The notes: a model not told the origin generated them from the letters alone. Positions 1 through 8,723 are shown, counted from the first letter of the stretch. The stretch is DNA of 64,000 nucleotides from Promineifilum sp. (GCA_020634335.1 JACKBY010000012.1:1-64000); one strand, 5' to 3'. Numbers and translations are program-made.

Positions 1-792
1 CTCGATATGGACGGCGTGCTGTGGCGCGGCGAAACCCCCATGCCCGGACTTGTCGCCTTCTTCGATACCTTGCGCGCCGGCGGCATCGGCTTTGTGCTGG
101 CGACGAATAACGCGACCAAGACGGCCGCCATGTACACCGAGCGGCTGGCGCGCTTCGGCGTCGACGTGCCCCCCCACCAAATCCTGACGTCGGCTGAGGC
201 GACAGCCTCCTACCTGGCCGACCTATACGAACCCGGCTCGCCCCTGTACGTCATCGGGGCGATGGGTTTGCACGACGCCCTGACCGCCCAGGGATTCGAG
301 ATTCTGTCCGCCGCCGCTGTGCGGGCCGGTGCGGCGGCCGTCTCGGTCGTCGCCGGGCTATCCCCCCTCATGACCTACGACGAGTTAGCCATGGGCGCCC
401 ACCTCGTGAACCAGGGCGTGCCATTTGTGGGCACCAATCCCGATCCCACTTTCCCCAGCGAAATCGGGCCATTGCCGGGCGCGGGGGCTATCCTGGCGAT
501 GCTCACGACGGCCACCGGGGTCGAACCGACCATCATCGGCAAACCGGGGCCAATTGTCTTTCGCGAGGCAGTCAAACGCCTGGGCAGCGACCCGTCGACC
601 GTGGCGATGGTCGGGGACCGCTTGTCTACCGACATCCGTGGGGCCAAAGCCGCTGGTCTGCGAGCCATCCTGGTGCTCAGCGGCATCTCGACGCGCGAAG
701 AAGCCGAGACCGGCCCCATCCGCCCTGATTATATTATGGCCGATATTACCGAGTTGGCGGCCTTTCTGCGGCAGGAGCAAGTCATTGCCTGA
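1..792 (+). CDS. HAD-superfamily subclass IIA (NagD/PGP-like) phosphatase, 5' end outside window
   Basis: This probably hydrolyses small phosphorylated metabolites (NagD, 4-nitrophenylphosphatase or phosphoglycolate phosphatase type); the substrate cannot be read from sequence. The reading frame is open from base 1 and begins inside motif I (DMDGVLWRG, nucleophile Asp and acid/base Asp), so the true start lies just upstream. Motif II is the TNN of LATNNATKT. The IIA cap domain follows. The conserved Lys is in IIGKPGP, and motif III with the Mg-binding acidic residues is MVGDRLSTDIRGAKAAG. The 3' end overlaps the likely TTG start of rlmN, which implies translational coupling. Family assignment is firm; specificity is open. 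Confidence 0.88.
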   Translation, partial: LDMDGVLWRGETPMPGLVAFFDTLRAGGIGFVLATNNATKTAAMYTERLARFGVDVPPHQILTSAEATASYLADLYEPGSPLYVIGAMGLHDALTAQGFEILSAAAVRAGAAAVSVVAGLSPLMTYDELAMGAHLVNQGVPFVGTNPDPTFPSEIGPLPGAGAILAMLTTATGVEPTIIGKPGPIVFREAVKRLGSDPSTVAMVGDRLSTDIRGAKAAGLRAILVLSGISTREEAETGPIRPDYIMADITELAAFLRQEQVIA

Positions 793-1864
793 TACCGAGT
801 TGACGAATCTATACGATCTGACACTACCGGAACTGACGGCCTTGCTGGCCGGCTGGGGTCAGCCGGCCTATCGCGCTCGCCAGTTGTGGGAGTGGCTCTA
901 TCGCCATTATGCAGGCGAATTCGAGACGATGACCACCTTGCCCGGCGCGCTGCGCGAGCGGCTGGCGGCCGAAACCACACTCGCCATCGGCAAGATCGCG
1001 CTCAGCCAACACTCGTCCGACGGCCAGACGGAGAAAGTCCTCTTCCAGTTGCCCGACGGCCAATACATCGAGACGGTGTTGATGCGCTATCAAAAGCGTC
1101 GCACGTTGTGCATCAGCACCCAAGCCGGCTGCGCCATGGGTTGCGTGTTCTGCGCCACCGGGCAGATGGGTTTCATGCGCCATTTATCCGTGGCCGAGAT
1201 CGTCGGGCAGGCGATCTATTTCGCCCGCCAATTGGCCGCCGAGGGACAGCACGTCACCAATATCGTCATGATGGGCATGGGCGAGCCGCTGCACAATTAC
1301 GACAACACGCTGGCCGCCGTGGATCGTCTGACCGATCCGGCGGGCATGAATTTGGGCGCGCGCAAGATCACCATCTCCACCGTCGGCCTCATCCCGGCCA
1401 TCCGTCGCTATGCCGACGAGCAGCGCCAGACGCCGCTGGCCGTCTCGCTCCACGCGGCCACCGACGAGGAGCGCAGCCGCCTGCTACCGGTGAACCGCCG
1501 CTGGCCGTTGGCCGAGTTGATGGAGGCCTGCCGCTACTACGTGATGCAAACGGGCCGGCGAATGACGTTTGAGTGGGCGCTTATCGCCGGGGAGAATGAC
1601 ACCGAAGAGCAAGCCCACAAGCTGGGCACACTGCTGCGCGGCATGTTGGGCCACGTCAACCTGATCCCCCTCAATCCGACTGCGGGTTACGGCGGCATCC
1701 CCTCATCGCCGGAGCGCGTCGGCCGATTTCAGGAAATCCTCACGGATTATGGGGTGACGAGTACCGTGCGCGTCCGGCGCGGCATTGACATTCAGGCGGG
1801 TTGTGGGCAACTACGCGACAGGCACCTGATGGACGTGAAGCAGCAACCGGCCGGCGGCCGTTGA
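785..1864 (+). CDS. rlmN: 23S rRNA (A2503-C2)/tRNA (A37-C2) dual-specificity methyltransferase RlmN
   Basis: Radical-SAM enzyme that methylates C2 of A2503 in 23S rRNA and A37 of some tRNAs. I place the start at a TTG overlapping the stop of the HAD gene: AGGAG lies 7 bases upstream and the 359-residue product has normal family length, whereas an upstream in-frame extension reads through the HAD gene. The 4Fe-4S site CxxxCxxC is C116, C120 and C123 (GCAMGCVFCATG). The GEPLHNY segment and the C-terminal Cys of IDIQAGCGQLR, which carries the transient methyl group in RlmN, are both present, so the enzyme looks complete. An RlmN rather than Cfr identity is favoured by housekeeping context. Confidence 0.93.
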   Translation: MPDTELTNLYDLTLPELTALLAGWGQPAYRARQLWEWLYRHYAGEFETMTTLPGALRERLAAETTLAIGKIALSQHSSDGQTEKVLFQLPDGQYIETVLMRYQKRRTLCISTQAGCAMGCVFCATGQMGFMRHLSVAEIVGQAIYFARQLAAEGQHVTNIVMMGMGEPLHNYDNTLAAVDRLTDPAGMNLGARKITISTVGLIPAIRRYADEQRQTPLAVSLHAATDEERSRLLPVNRRWPLAELMEACRYYVMQTGRRMTFEWALIAGENDTEEQAHKLGTLLRGMLGHVNLIPLNPTAGYGGIPSSPERVGRFQEILTDYGVTSTVRVRRGIDIQAGCGQLRDRHLMDVKQQPAGGR

Positions 1865-1880
1865 TTCTGTCGCCCTTCCC

Positions 1881-2936
1881 TTAGCAACCGCCCACGTACC
1901 AGCAGGGATTATCCTGCGCTCCGTTGATGCGAACCTCGAAGTGAATGTGGGGACCGGACGAATTGCCCGTGTTACCGGTCGCGCCGATAACATTGCCCTG
2001 ATAGACGATCTGTCCGGGGACGACGCTGATACCACTGAGATGGGCATAGAACGTCTCGTAGCCGTTGCCGTGATTGATCACGATTAGATTGCCGTAGCCG
2101 TAGATATTCCACCCCGCAAACGTGACTGTGCCCGTATCGGAGGCCACCACGCTCGTCCCTTCGCCCAGGGCAATGTCGATGCCCGGATGGCCATACCAAA
2201 AGTACTGCGTGAAGTTGCGCGAATTGACGGGGTAGATGAATGTTCCGGTGCCGACGATGAGCGGGGTCACGCCGCTGCCCGTAGAACGACCTCGCACGGA
2301 TTCCAGACTGGGTGGTGTCCAGACGAACACGTCGCGCACCGCGCCGGGAACCAGAATTTGCGTCTCGGGGTACAGCCGGTAAGGAAACTCCAGGTTATTA
2401 GGCGCATAGCCGACAATCGTCTCCACAGGAATACCGTATTTCTCGGAAATACTTTCCAGTGTGTCGCCCGGCTGCACGTCGTGGAGCACGCCGTCAATGG
2501 GCAAGATAACGAGGTCTACGCCCGTCTGTAAGAGGTTGGATTCTTCGCTTAACAACGGGTTGCCGCCCAACAGAGTGGTTGCCTGGATGCCGAATTTATC
2601 GGCGATGCCGTTAGGTGTGTCTCCCCGCTCAACGCGGTAGATGGTGAAGGAATGTTCGGGTTTGTGGCCCACAAAGGTTTGCGGTATGGCCGCCGGGGCC
2701 AGAGCGATATCGACGAGCACCGGCGCGTTGATGGCGGCCACCGGTTCAGCCGCGGCCGCAGCGCCAACGATGACGTCCCCCACCACGGCCGTAGTGACGA
2801 CCGGAGACTCATTGGCCCGCGCCACTCGGCCGGCGACCCCAACTCTCCACCCCAGAACGAGCAGCCCGCCCACGAGGAGCAGAACCATGTACCCGGCCGC
2901 GCGCGACCGGGAATCTTTTACATCTTGCATAAGCAA
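1881..2936 (-). CDS. Membrane-anchored LysM-M23 peptidase (murein hydrolase/activator)
   Basis: Likely cell-wall endopeptidase or EnvC/NlpD-like activator. Order: short cytoplasmic N-terminus, one membrane segment (about residues 16-32), a linker, two LysM peptidoglycan-binding motifs (YRVERGDTPNGIADKFGI near 100 and VQPGDTLESISEKYGI near 150), then an M23 domain from about 235. The zinc ligands appear intact: HPGID, then HIHFEV near the C-terminus, with YAHLS between. It lies just after rho on the same strand but is separated from it by a strong hairpin terminator. A second LysM-M23 protein occurs at 51-53 kb, so this is one of at least two paralogous wall hydrolases. Confidence 0.88.
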   Translation of the reverse strand: MLMQDVKDSRSRAAGYMVLLLVGGLLVLGWRVGVAGRVARANESPVVTTAVVGDVIVGAAAAAEPVAAINAPVLVDIALAPAAIPQTFVGHKPEHSFTIYRVERGDTPNGIADKFGIQATTLLGGNPLLSEESNLLQTGVDLVILPIDGVLHDVQPGDTLESISEKYGIPVETIVGYAPNNLEFPYRLYPETQILVPGAVRDVFVWTPPSLESVRGRSTGSGVTPLIVGTGTFIYPVNSRNFTQYFWYGHPGIDIALGEGTSVVASDTGTVTFAGWNIYGYGNLIVINHGNGYETFYAHLSGISVVPGQIVYQGNVIGATGNTGNSSGPHIHFEVRINGAQDNPCWYVGGC

Positions 2937-2973
2937 AGATGGATGCTATCCCTCGGCAAAGAGCGGCGCAATA

Positions 2974-3000
2974 AGAAAGCGGTCTGGCAGACCGCTTTCT
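2974..3000 (-). terminator. Intrinsic-type hairpin downstream of rho
   Basis: A 13-bp perfect inverted repeat (AGAAAGCGGTCTG against CAGACCGCTTTCT, one central base) lies between the rho stop and the start of the LysM-M23 gene. On the - strand it is followed by mixed bases rather than a clean U-run, so it may work as a Rho-type or weak intrinsic terminator. Confidence 0.7.
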
Positions 3001-3031
3001 CTAGAAGTGCTTACCTTGTCGGCGGCCCTGA

Positions 3032-4309
3032 TCAGGCCATATCTTTGGTCAGGGTTTCCAGGAACTCGTAGTTAGTCTTGGTGGCCCGCAGCCGTTGCAA
3101 GACGGCCGCCGTGGCGCTGCTGATATCATAGCCGGGTGTGTCCATGAGATGGCCCAACATGCGACGCATGGTATAGACGCGCTGCAATTCGTCGGCCGAC
3201 ATAAGCAGTTCCTCGCGCCGGGTGCTCGACCGCTCGATGTCGAAGGCCGGGAAAATGCGGCGCTCCTGCAAGCGGCGACTGAGCATCAATTCCATGTTGC
3301 CGGTGCCTTTGAACTCTTCGTAGATGACGTCATCCATGCGGCTGCCCGTATCCACCAGCGTCGTAGCGATGATCGTCAGGCTCCCGCCGAACTCCAGGTT
3401 GCGCGCCGTTCCGAAGAACCGCTTCGGCGGATAGAGCGCGCCGGGGTCCAGACCACCGGACAACGTGCGGCCGCTCGGCGGCACAGTCAGGTTGTAGGCG
3501 CGCGCCAGACGGGTGATCGAGTCGAGGAGGATGACGACGTCGCGCCCGGACTCCACCAACCGTTTGCCACGTTCCAGGGCCATTTCCGCCACTCGGCAAT
3601 GATGCTTCACCGGCTCGTCGAACGTCGAGCTCACCACCTCGCCCTGCGTCGACCGCTCCATGTCGGTTACTTCTTCGGGGCGCTCGCCGATGAGCACCAC
3701 CATCAGATGTATCTCAGGATAGTTCTCCGAAATGCCGTTGGCGATCTCCTTGAGAACGGTCGTCTTGCCGGCCTTGGGCGGTGAAACAATGAGGCCACGC
3801 TGGCCTCGGCCGATGGGGGTGACCAGATCGATCAGACGAGTCGACAGCAAGTTGGGGTTCGTCTCAAGTTTCAGCTTCTGGTCGGGGAAGATAGGCGTCA
3901 AGGATTCATAGCGAACCCGATTTTTAAGCTGGTCGGGGCTCATCCCGTTGACCGCTTCAACGCGCAGCAGGCTGTAGTACTTCTCATTGTCCTTCGGCAC
4001 GCGTACCTGACCGTAGACCATATCGCCGGTCTTCAGGCCAATGCGGCGAATTTGCGAGTTCGATACGTAGATGTCATCCTTGCTTGGCAGGTAGGAGCCG
4101 GAGCGCAGGAAACCCATCGTCTGCTTGTCGTCTTCCACCACTTCCAGCACGCCGCCGCGGAAATGGAACCCGCTCGACTCAGCATCGGCCTGCATAATAC
4201 GAAAGACAAGGTCCTGCTTCTTCATCGTCGTATAACCGGGAATCTTCATATCCCGGCCGATGTCGCGCAGTTCGCTCAGTTTTTTACTTTCCAGATCACC
4301 AATATCCAT
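3032..4309 (-). CDS. rho: Transcription termination factor Rho
   Basis: Hexameric RNA-dependent ATPase/translocase that ends transcription. I start at MDIGDLESKKLSEL, the family N-terminus; the in-frame upstream Met would add 16 non-homologous residues. About 425 aa. Features: N-terminal helical domain, the cold-shock RNA-binding domain (GSYLPSKDDIYVSNSQIRR), the Rho-specific VTPIGRGQRGLIVSPPKAGKT Walker A region, Walker B VVILLDSITR, and the Q/R-loop region GGLDPGALYPPKRFFGTARN. It is transcribed alone from a consensus promoter with a leader near 280 nt, compatible with the autoregulation known for rho in other bacteria. Confidence 0.97.
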   Translation of the reverse strand: MDIGDLESKKLSELRDIGRDMKIPGYTTMKKQDLVFRIMQADAESSGFHFRGGVLEVVEDDKQTMGFLRSGSYLPSKDDIYVSNSQIRRIGLKTGDMVYGQVRVPKDNEKYYSLLRVEAVNGMSPDQLKNRVRYESLTPIFPDQKLKLETNPNLLSTRLIDLVTPIGRGQRGLIVSPPKAGKTTVLKEIANGISENYPEIHLMVVLIGERPEEVTDMERSTQGEVVSSTFDEPVKHHCRVAEMALERGKRLVESGRDVVILLDSITRLARAYNLTVPPSGRTLSGGLDPGALYPPKRFFGTARNLEFGGSLTIIATTLVDTGSRMDDVIYEEFKGTGNMELMLSRRLQERRIFPAFDIERSSTRREELLMSADELQRVYTMRRMLGHLMDTPGYDISSATAAVLQRLRATKTNYEFLETLTKDMA

Positions 4310-4594
4310 ACGTCGCTTCTCTTTGGCATGGGTGTCCCCGCGTTGGGTGCATGCCACAAGTCTTCATAAAACTGGGATTACTCAATGTGTGCTGTTGGCT
4401 TGCCCGCCTCGCGAAATTTCTCCGTCAACTGGCGCATCCAATGACCGGATCACGACTAATGCTGCGTAATTTAGGAGGTAATAATGGACGGGGAGCCAAG
4501 TCAGGCAATTCGATAGGCAAAATCGCTATTCGTTTTACGTTTACAGAGGGAGCGTGTTCTTTCCCACTCGCGGTCCATAAGGTGGGATGAGTGT
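4310..4594 (-). promoter_or_regulatory. Long 5' leader of rho
   Basis: This 285-bp gene-free stretch is the untranslated leader implied by the promoter just upstream. It contains a 5-bp hairpin near the predicted transcript start (CCCAC/GTGGG arms, 4563-4587). It also carries an ACCTCCT element in the rho sense; read on the + strand this is a perfect Shine-Dalgarno 4 bases before a 10-codon ORF (4484-4516). No conserved protein was seen on either strand. Confidence 0.45.
4484..4516 (+). other. Possible 10-codon minigene with perfect Shine-Dalgarno
   Basis: AGGAGGT at 4473-4479 is followed 4 bases later by ATG and a short frame encoding MDGEPSQAIR, antisense to the rho leader. No + strand promoter is recognisable. 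It could be chance. Confidence 0.15.
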
Positions 4595-4623
4595 AGTATA
4601 ACATGCGGTCCTGCTCTGGTCAA
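4595..4623 (-). promoter_or_regulatory. Sigma70-type promoter of rho
   Basis: On the - strand TTGACC, 17-base spacer, TATACT. It sits in the gap between fbp and rho and points at rho with a leader near 280 nt. Confidence 0.75.
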
Positions 4624-4644
4624 TAAGTTTAATATCGTCGGCTC

Positions 4645-5670
4645 TTAATCTTGATTGGGGTTCATCAACTGTGCAGGATCCTCCTCTTGACGGATAAAAC
4701 GCTCTACTTGTTCCACCAACCAGCGATTTCCAATAAATAGAGCCGTCCGTTGGTGCAACTCTCGCGGAACAATGTCCAGGATCGACTGCCGCCCATTGGA
4801 AGCGTAGCCATTAGCCTGCTCTATCAAAAAAGCCAGAGGCGCCGCCTCGTAGAGCAAGCGCAGCTTGCCCTCGTCACGAACGCTTTCGGCCGGGTAGAAG
4901 AATATGCCGCCGCGCAGCAAATTGCGATGAAAATCCGCCACCAGTGAGCCGATATAGCGCGCCGACAAACCTGGCGGCTCTTCGCCCACGCCTTGCAGCC
5001 ACTCGACAAAACGCTGGACGCCGGGAGACCACCGATTGTAGTAAGCGCTATTGACGCTGTAATAGGCCGGCGGCTCCGGCAAAACAAGGTTGGGATGGGA
5101 CAACAGGAATTCACCGTACTCCGGGTTCAGCGTGAAACCATGTACACCATCGCCTGTGCTATAGATGAGCATCGTGCTGGCCCCATAAAGGATGTACCCG
5201 GCGGCCACCAAGTCCCTGCCCGGCTGCAAGGCATCTTCCAGACGGCCGCGCTGCCGGTCGTCGATGCAGTGATAGACGCCGAAGATGGTGCCGATGCTGA
5301 CGTTCACGTCGATGTTGGATGACCCGTCCAGAGGGTCAAATACCAGCACGTAGCTACCCTTGCTATATTTATCCGGTATGTAGAGCGGGTCTTCTTGTTC
5401 TTCGGAAACCATCAAACACAGGCGGCCGGTGTGGTCGCACAGCTGCCGGATAATGTCGTGGGCGAATATGTCCAGCTTCTGTTGCGACTCACCCTGAACG
5501 TTCGTCGCGCCCACTTCGCCCACGATGTCGATCAGTCCGGCCCGGTTGGTTTTGTGGGCGATGATCTTGGCCGCCAGCGCGATATCATACAGCAGCATGG
5601 TCAGCTCGCCGCGCGCATACTGCGGCTGCTGATCCAGAATAAAGCGCTCGATGGTCGTTACAGTGGACAT
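4645..5670 (-). CDS. fbp: Fructose-1,6-bisphosphatase class I
   Basis: Dephosphorylates fructose 1,6-bisphosphate to fructose 6-phosphate in gluconeogenesis or carbon fixation. At 341 aa it matches the family. The metal-binding signature FDPLDGSSNIDVNVSIGTIF is intact, as are SEEQEDPL and the sugar-phosphate region NPEYGEF / YYNRWSPGVQ. The start has AAGGAG 8 bases upstream. It is the last gene of the rpsB-to-fbp run, 41 bases after cdsA on the same strand; its link to translation and lipid genes is positional only. A long class II aldolase acting on the same substrate lies about 10 kb away. Confidence 0.95.
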   Translation of the reverse strand: MSTVTTIERFILDQQPQYARGELTMLLYDIALAAKIIAHKTNRAGLIDIVGEVGATNVQGESQQKLDIFAHDIIRQLCDHTGRLCLMVSEEQEDPLYIPDKYSKGSYVLVFDPLDGSSNIDVNVSIGTIFGVYHCIDDRQRGRLEDALQPGRDLVAAGYILYGASTMLIYSTGDGVHGFTLNPEYGEFLLSHPNLVLPEPPAYYSVNSAYYNRWSPGVQRFVEWLQGVGEEPPGLSARYIGSLVADFHRNLLRGGIFFYPAESVRDEGKLRLLYEAAPLAFLIEQANGYASNGRQSILDIVPRELHQRTALFIGNRWLVEQVERFIRQEEDPAQLMNPNQD

Positions 5671-5711
5671 GGGTGTGCTCCTTATCGCCTCATTTCGTGC
5701 GTAGGTTCAGC

Positions 5712-6542
5712 TCAAGGCTGCGAGAATAGCGGCCCCAAAAACAGGACCAGATAATAAACAATGGCGATGGCCCAGATCAGGGAATCCGAGCGATCGAGCG
5801 CCCCACCGTGCCCCGGAAAAATTTTACCGGAGTCCTTCAGACCGGCTTCGCGCTTCAGCATGGAAATACTCAGGTCGCCAAACAAGCCAAAGACACTGAC
5901 GAGCAAGCCGGCAAGCCCCGCCAGCAGCAGCGGCAAGTCCAGAACAGAGGCCGTGATCAGGGCAACGGCCGTGCCGCCGATAATCCCCCCGACATACCCC
6001 TCAACCGTTTTCTTGGGGCTCAATCGGGGCGACAGCGCATGGCGACCCAGCACACTGCCAGCCAACCACTTGCCCACGCCATAGGCCGCGACGTCGGCCG
6101 ACCAGATGCTGACCAACGCCAGCACCGTCCATTGCCAGCCTTGCTGCGGCAAGCCGCGCAAAAGAAAGAAGTGACCGCCGACCCACCCCAAAAGCACGAT
6201 GCCGACCACCAGCGCAAACCAGTCAAGGGCCGCATCGTAGGTGATGCCCCTCTCGAAGAGCGTCAGACAGTAAATAAGTCCGGCAAACAGACTGATGAAA
6301 AGAACGACGTTGGACAAGTTAAGCTCCGGCCGCCAGGCAGCAAACAAGAGCAAAGCAATGGCCGGCAACAACAGCCACAACGGTAATTTGTGGTCCAGCA
6401 CGCGCATCATATTAGCGTACTCCCAGCCCGCCACAAGCATCAGTAACGATACCGGAATGAAATAGTACCAGCCGCCCAGATAGGCGGCGGTGAGCATGAC
6501 AGGCCCCACAATCAGGGCGACGATCAATCGCTGCGTGAACAT
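5712..6542 (-). CDS. cdsA: Phosphatidate cytidylyltransferase
   Basis: Integral membrane enzyme making CDP-diacylglycerol from CTP and phosphatidic acid. The protein (276 aa) has about seven or eight hydrophobic segments. The CDS family signature is complete near the C-terminus: SMLKREAGLKDSGKIFPGHG followed by GALDRSDSL. It follows uppS after only 15 bases, in the conserved pyrH-frr-uppS-cdsA order seen in many bacteria. No clear Shine-Dalgarno precedes the ATG, so coupling to uppS is likely. Confidence 0.95.
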   Translation of the reverse strand: MFTQRLIVALIVGPVMLTAAYLGGWYYFIPVSLLMLVAGWEYANMMRVLDHKLPLWLLLPAIALLLFAAWRPELNLSNVVLFISLFAGLIYCLTLFERGITYDAALDWFALVVGIVLLGWVGGHFFLLRGLPQQGWQWTVLALVSIWSADVAAYGVGKWLAGSVLGRHALSPRLSPKKTVEGYVGGIIGGTAVALITASVLDLPLLLAGLAGLLVSVFGLFGDLSISMLKREAGLKDSGKIFPGHGGALDRSDSLIWAIAIVYYLVLFLGPLFSQP

Positions 6543-6557
6543 GGCTTGCGGCAGCGA

Positions 6558-7295
6558 CTAGGGCGCATCGGTGACAAGACCATAGCGACGCTCGCGTCGA
6601 TTGAAGGCGACAATCGCCTCATACAGGTCTTGGCGACCAAAATCGGGCCAGAGCGCCGGTGTCGGATAGTATTCCGAATAGGCCGCCTGCCAGATCAGAA
6701 AGTTGCTGATGCGTAATTCCCCACTAGTGCGAATGACCAGGTCGGGGTCAGGCAATCCTTTGGTGAAGAGGTAGGAGCTGAACATCTCCTCAGTCAATGC
6801 GTCGGGCTGAATGCCGTCGGCCAGCATCTGGCGCACGGCGTGCAGAATCTCGGCTCGGCCCCCATAATTAAAGGCCACATTGAGAAACAACCGATCGTTG
6901 TTGCGCGTTAAATCCAGCGCCCGGCGAATCTTCTCCTGCAGCTTGGGATCTACGCCCGTCAAATCGCCGAGGTGATGAACGCAAACCCCTTGGGCGTTTA
7001 GCTCATCCGTCTCCTGGTCGAGTACGCGGGCGAAGATTTTCATCAGCGCCTGCACTTCACTCCTCGGCCGGCCCCAATTTTCGGTCGAAAAGGCGTAGAT
7101 CGTCAGGACTTTGATCTTGAACTCGACACAGGCGCGGATGATACGTCGCAAGTTCTCGGCCCCCGCGCGATGGCCCGCCTGGCGAGGCAAGCCGCGTTTG
7201 CGCGCCCAACGACCATTACCATCCATGATTATCGCGACATGAACCGGCATCTCCAGCGAGGATAGATCGAGAGGGTCTTCGCGGCGTCGCGGCAT
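6558..7295 (-). CDS. uppS: Undecaprenyl diphosphate synthase (cis-prenyltransferase)
   Basis: Elongates farnesyl diphosphate with isopentenyl diphosphate to the C55 lipid carrier for wall synthesis. I start at MPRRREDPLDL, directly after the frr stop; longer in-frame forms read through frr. About 245 aa. Catalytic motif IIMDGNGRWA (Asp for diphosphate/Mg), FSTENWGRP, and the C-terminal PDPDLVIRTSGELRISNFL are all intact. The two-base gap to frr suggests coupled translation. Confidence 0.95.
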   Translation of the reverse strand: MPRRREDPLDLSSLEMPVHVAIIMDGNGRWARKRGLPRQAGHRAGAENLRRIIRACVEFKIKVLTIYAFSTENWGRPRSEVQALMKIFARVLDQETDELNAQGVCVHHLGDLTGVDPKLQEKIRRALDLTRNNDRLFLNVAFNYGGRAEILHAVRQMLADGIQPDALTEEMFSSYLFTKGLPDPDLVIRTSGELRISNFLIWQAAYSEYYPTPALWPDFGRQDLYEAIVAFNRRERRYGLVTDAP

Positions 7296-7297
7296 TC

Positions 7298-7855
7298 CTA
7301 AACTTCCATGATTTCGGCTTCTTTGGCCCGGCCGATCTCGTCGATTTGGGTAATATACGAGTCGGTGATCTCTTGCAGCTGCTTCTCGCCCCGCGCGCAC
7401 TCATCCTCGGAGACAAGCTTCTCCTCTTTCAATTCCTTGAGATCGTGGTTCAGATCACGGCGAACGTTGCGCACAGCTACCTTGGCCTCCTCGATGCGGC
7501 GGCCAACAATACGCGACAGATCGCGCCGGCGCTCTTCCGTCAATCGGGGAATGTTTAGGCGAATCACCTGGCCGTCATTGTTGGGCATGATGCCCAGGTC
7601 TGACTTCATGATCGCCTTTTCAATGGCCGACATGGAACTGCGATCGAACGGCCGAATCGCCAGCTGCTGCGGCTCCGGTACAGATATCACAGCCATCTGA
7701 ATCAATTGCATCTCGACGCCATATTGCTCAACCTTGAGATGCTCAATGAGCTTGGTGGAGGCGCGCCCGGTGCGAAACGCCGCCAGGTCGGACTCCAACG
7801 AGGTGATCGCGCCGTTCATACGGTTTTTCGCCTCTCGCATCACATCGGCAATCAT
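7298..7855 (-). CDS. frr: Ribosome recycling factor
   Basis: Splits post-termination ribosomes together with EF-G. The 185-aa length is typical. Family features include the N-terminal EAKNRMNGAITSLESDLAAFRTGRA, the central NIPRLTEERRRDL and the C-terminal helical hairpin. It lies between pyrH and uppS in the standard order. Confidence 0.97.
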   Translation of the reverse strand: MIADVMREAKNRMNGAITSLESDLAAFRTGRASTKLIEHLKVEQYGVEMQLIQMAVISVPEPQQLAIRPFDRSSMSAIEKAIMKSDLGIMPNNDGQVIRLNIPRLTEERRRDLSRIVGRRIEEAKVAVRNVRRDLNHDLKELKEEKLVSEDECARGEKQLQEITDSYITQIDEIGRAKEAEIMEV

Positions 7856-7928
7856 TGGATCCTCCGCATCCGGTCCTAGGTCTCCCGCCGGTTCACTGCC
7901 GCAGAAGACTTGTCGTATAACTCTCCGC

Positions 7929-8660
7929 TCACGCGGATATCGTCGTGCCGACCGACTCCCCCATGACCAGTCGTTTGACGCTATCCTTCTGCCAGAAGTC
8001 TAACACGACAATGGGCATATTGTTCTCCATGCACAGGGAAACAGCCGTCGTATCGAGCACGCGCAAGCGCATGCTCAAAAACTCCAGATAGGAAATTCGT
8101 TCAAAGGGTTTGGCGTCGGGATTCTTGTAGGGGTCGTCATCATAGATGGCATCCACCTTGGTGGCTTTGATCAGCACCTCGGCATTCAGTTCCATGGCTC
8201 GTAGTGCCCCGGCCGAATCAGTCGTGAAGTAGGGATTGCCCGTGCCCCCGGCAATGATGACGACGCGCCCCTTGTCCATGTGACGAATGGCTCGCAACCG
8301 GATGTAAGGCTCGGCGATGGTACGCATTTCGAAGGCCGTCTGCACACGTGTCACCACGCCGGCGCGCTCCAGAACGTCCTTAAGCGCCAGCGCGTTCATC
8401 ACCGTCGCCACCATGCCGATGTGATCGGCCGTCGAGCGTTCCATGCCCGCCTGGGTCCCCATCGACCCCCGCCATAAATTACCCGCCCCCATCACCAGCG
8501 CCACCTGGACGCCCAGGTCGTGAACGTCTTTCACCACCTGGGCGACCTCATCGGCGCGTTGGGGATCGATGCCGAACCCACCTTGGCCGGCCAGGGCTTC
8601 ACCACCCATTTTCAGAAGAATCCGCTTATATCGAACATCAGGCATATCGATCAGTTCCAT
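7929..8660 (-). CDS. pyrH: UMP kinase (uridylate kinase)
   Basis: Phosphorylates UMP to UDP; a hexameric amino-acid-kinase-fold enzyme. Motifs: ILLKMGGEALAG (phosphate-binding Lys and Gly), VMGAGNLWRG, FTTDSAGALRAMEL and KATKVDAIYDDDP. Two starts are possible, MELIDMPDVRYK and MPDVRYK five codons later; neither has a strong Shine-Dalgarno. Both lie in the loop of a 21-bp inverted repeat described separately, whose downstream arm encodes the ILLKMGG residues. Gene order tsf-pyrH-frr-uppS is the classic one. Confidence 0.96.
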   Translation of the reverse strand: MELIDMPDVRYKRILLKMGGEALAGQGGFGIDPQRADEVAQVVKDVHDLGVQVALVMGAGNLWRGSMGTQAGMERSTADHIGMVATVMNALALKDVLERAGVVTRVQTAFEMRTIAEPYIRLRAIRHMDKGRVVIIAGGTGNPYFTTDSAGALRAMELNAEVLIKATKVDAIYDDDPYKNPDAKPFERISYLEFLSMRLRVLDTTAVSLCMENNMPIVVLDFWQKDSVKRLVMGESVGTTISA

Positions 8661-8697
8661 GGTTATTATAATTCAAGATTCTCTGAAAATGGGTGGT
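8601..8697 (-). repeat. 21-bp inverted repeat around the pyrH start codons
   Basis: One arm is 8601-8622, inside codons of the ILLKMGG motif; the other is 8677-8697, in the tsf-pyrH spacer. They are complementary over 15 consecutive bases, then one bulged A, then 6 more. The 54-base loop holds both candidate ATG codons (8658-8660 and 8643-8645). In mRNA this would form a very stable stem over the initiation region. See findings. Confidence 0.85.
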
Positions 8698-8723
8698 TGG
8701 CTCCCACACCCGGGCCTGATCCG

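Noticed and set aside
8665..8670. TATAAT as a promoter for pyrH
   Set aside because: The -10 match is perfect on the - strand but no -35 is present at 16-18 bases, and a start there would lie at or past the first ATG; the AT-rich loop of the inverted repeat explains it as well.
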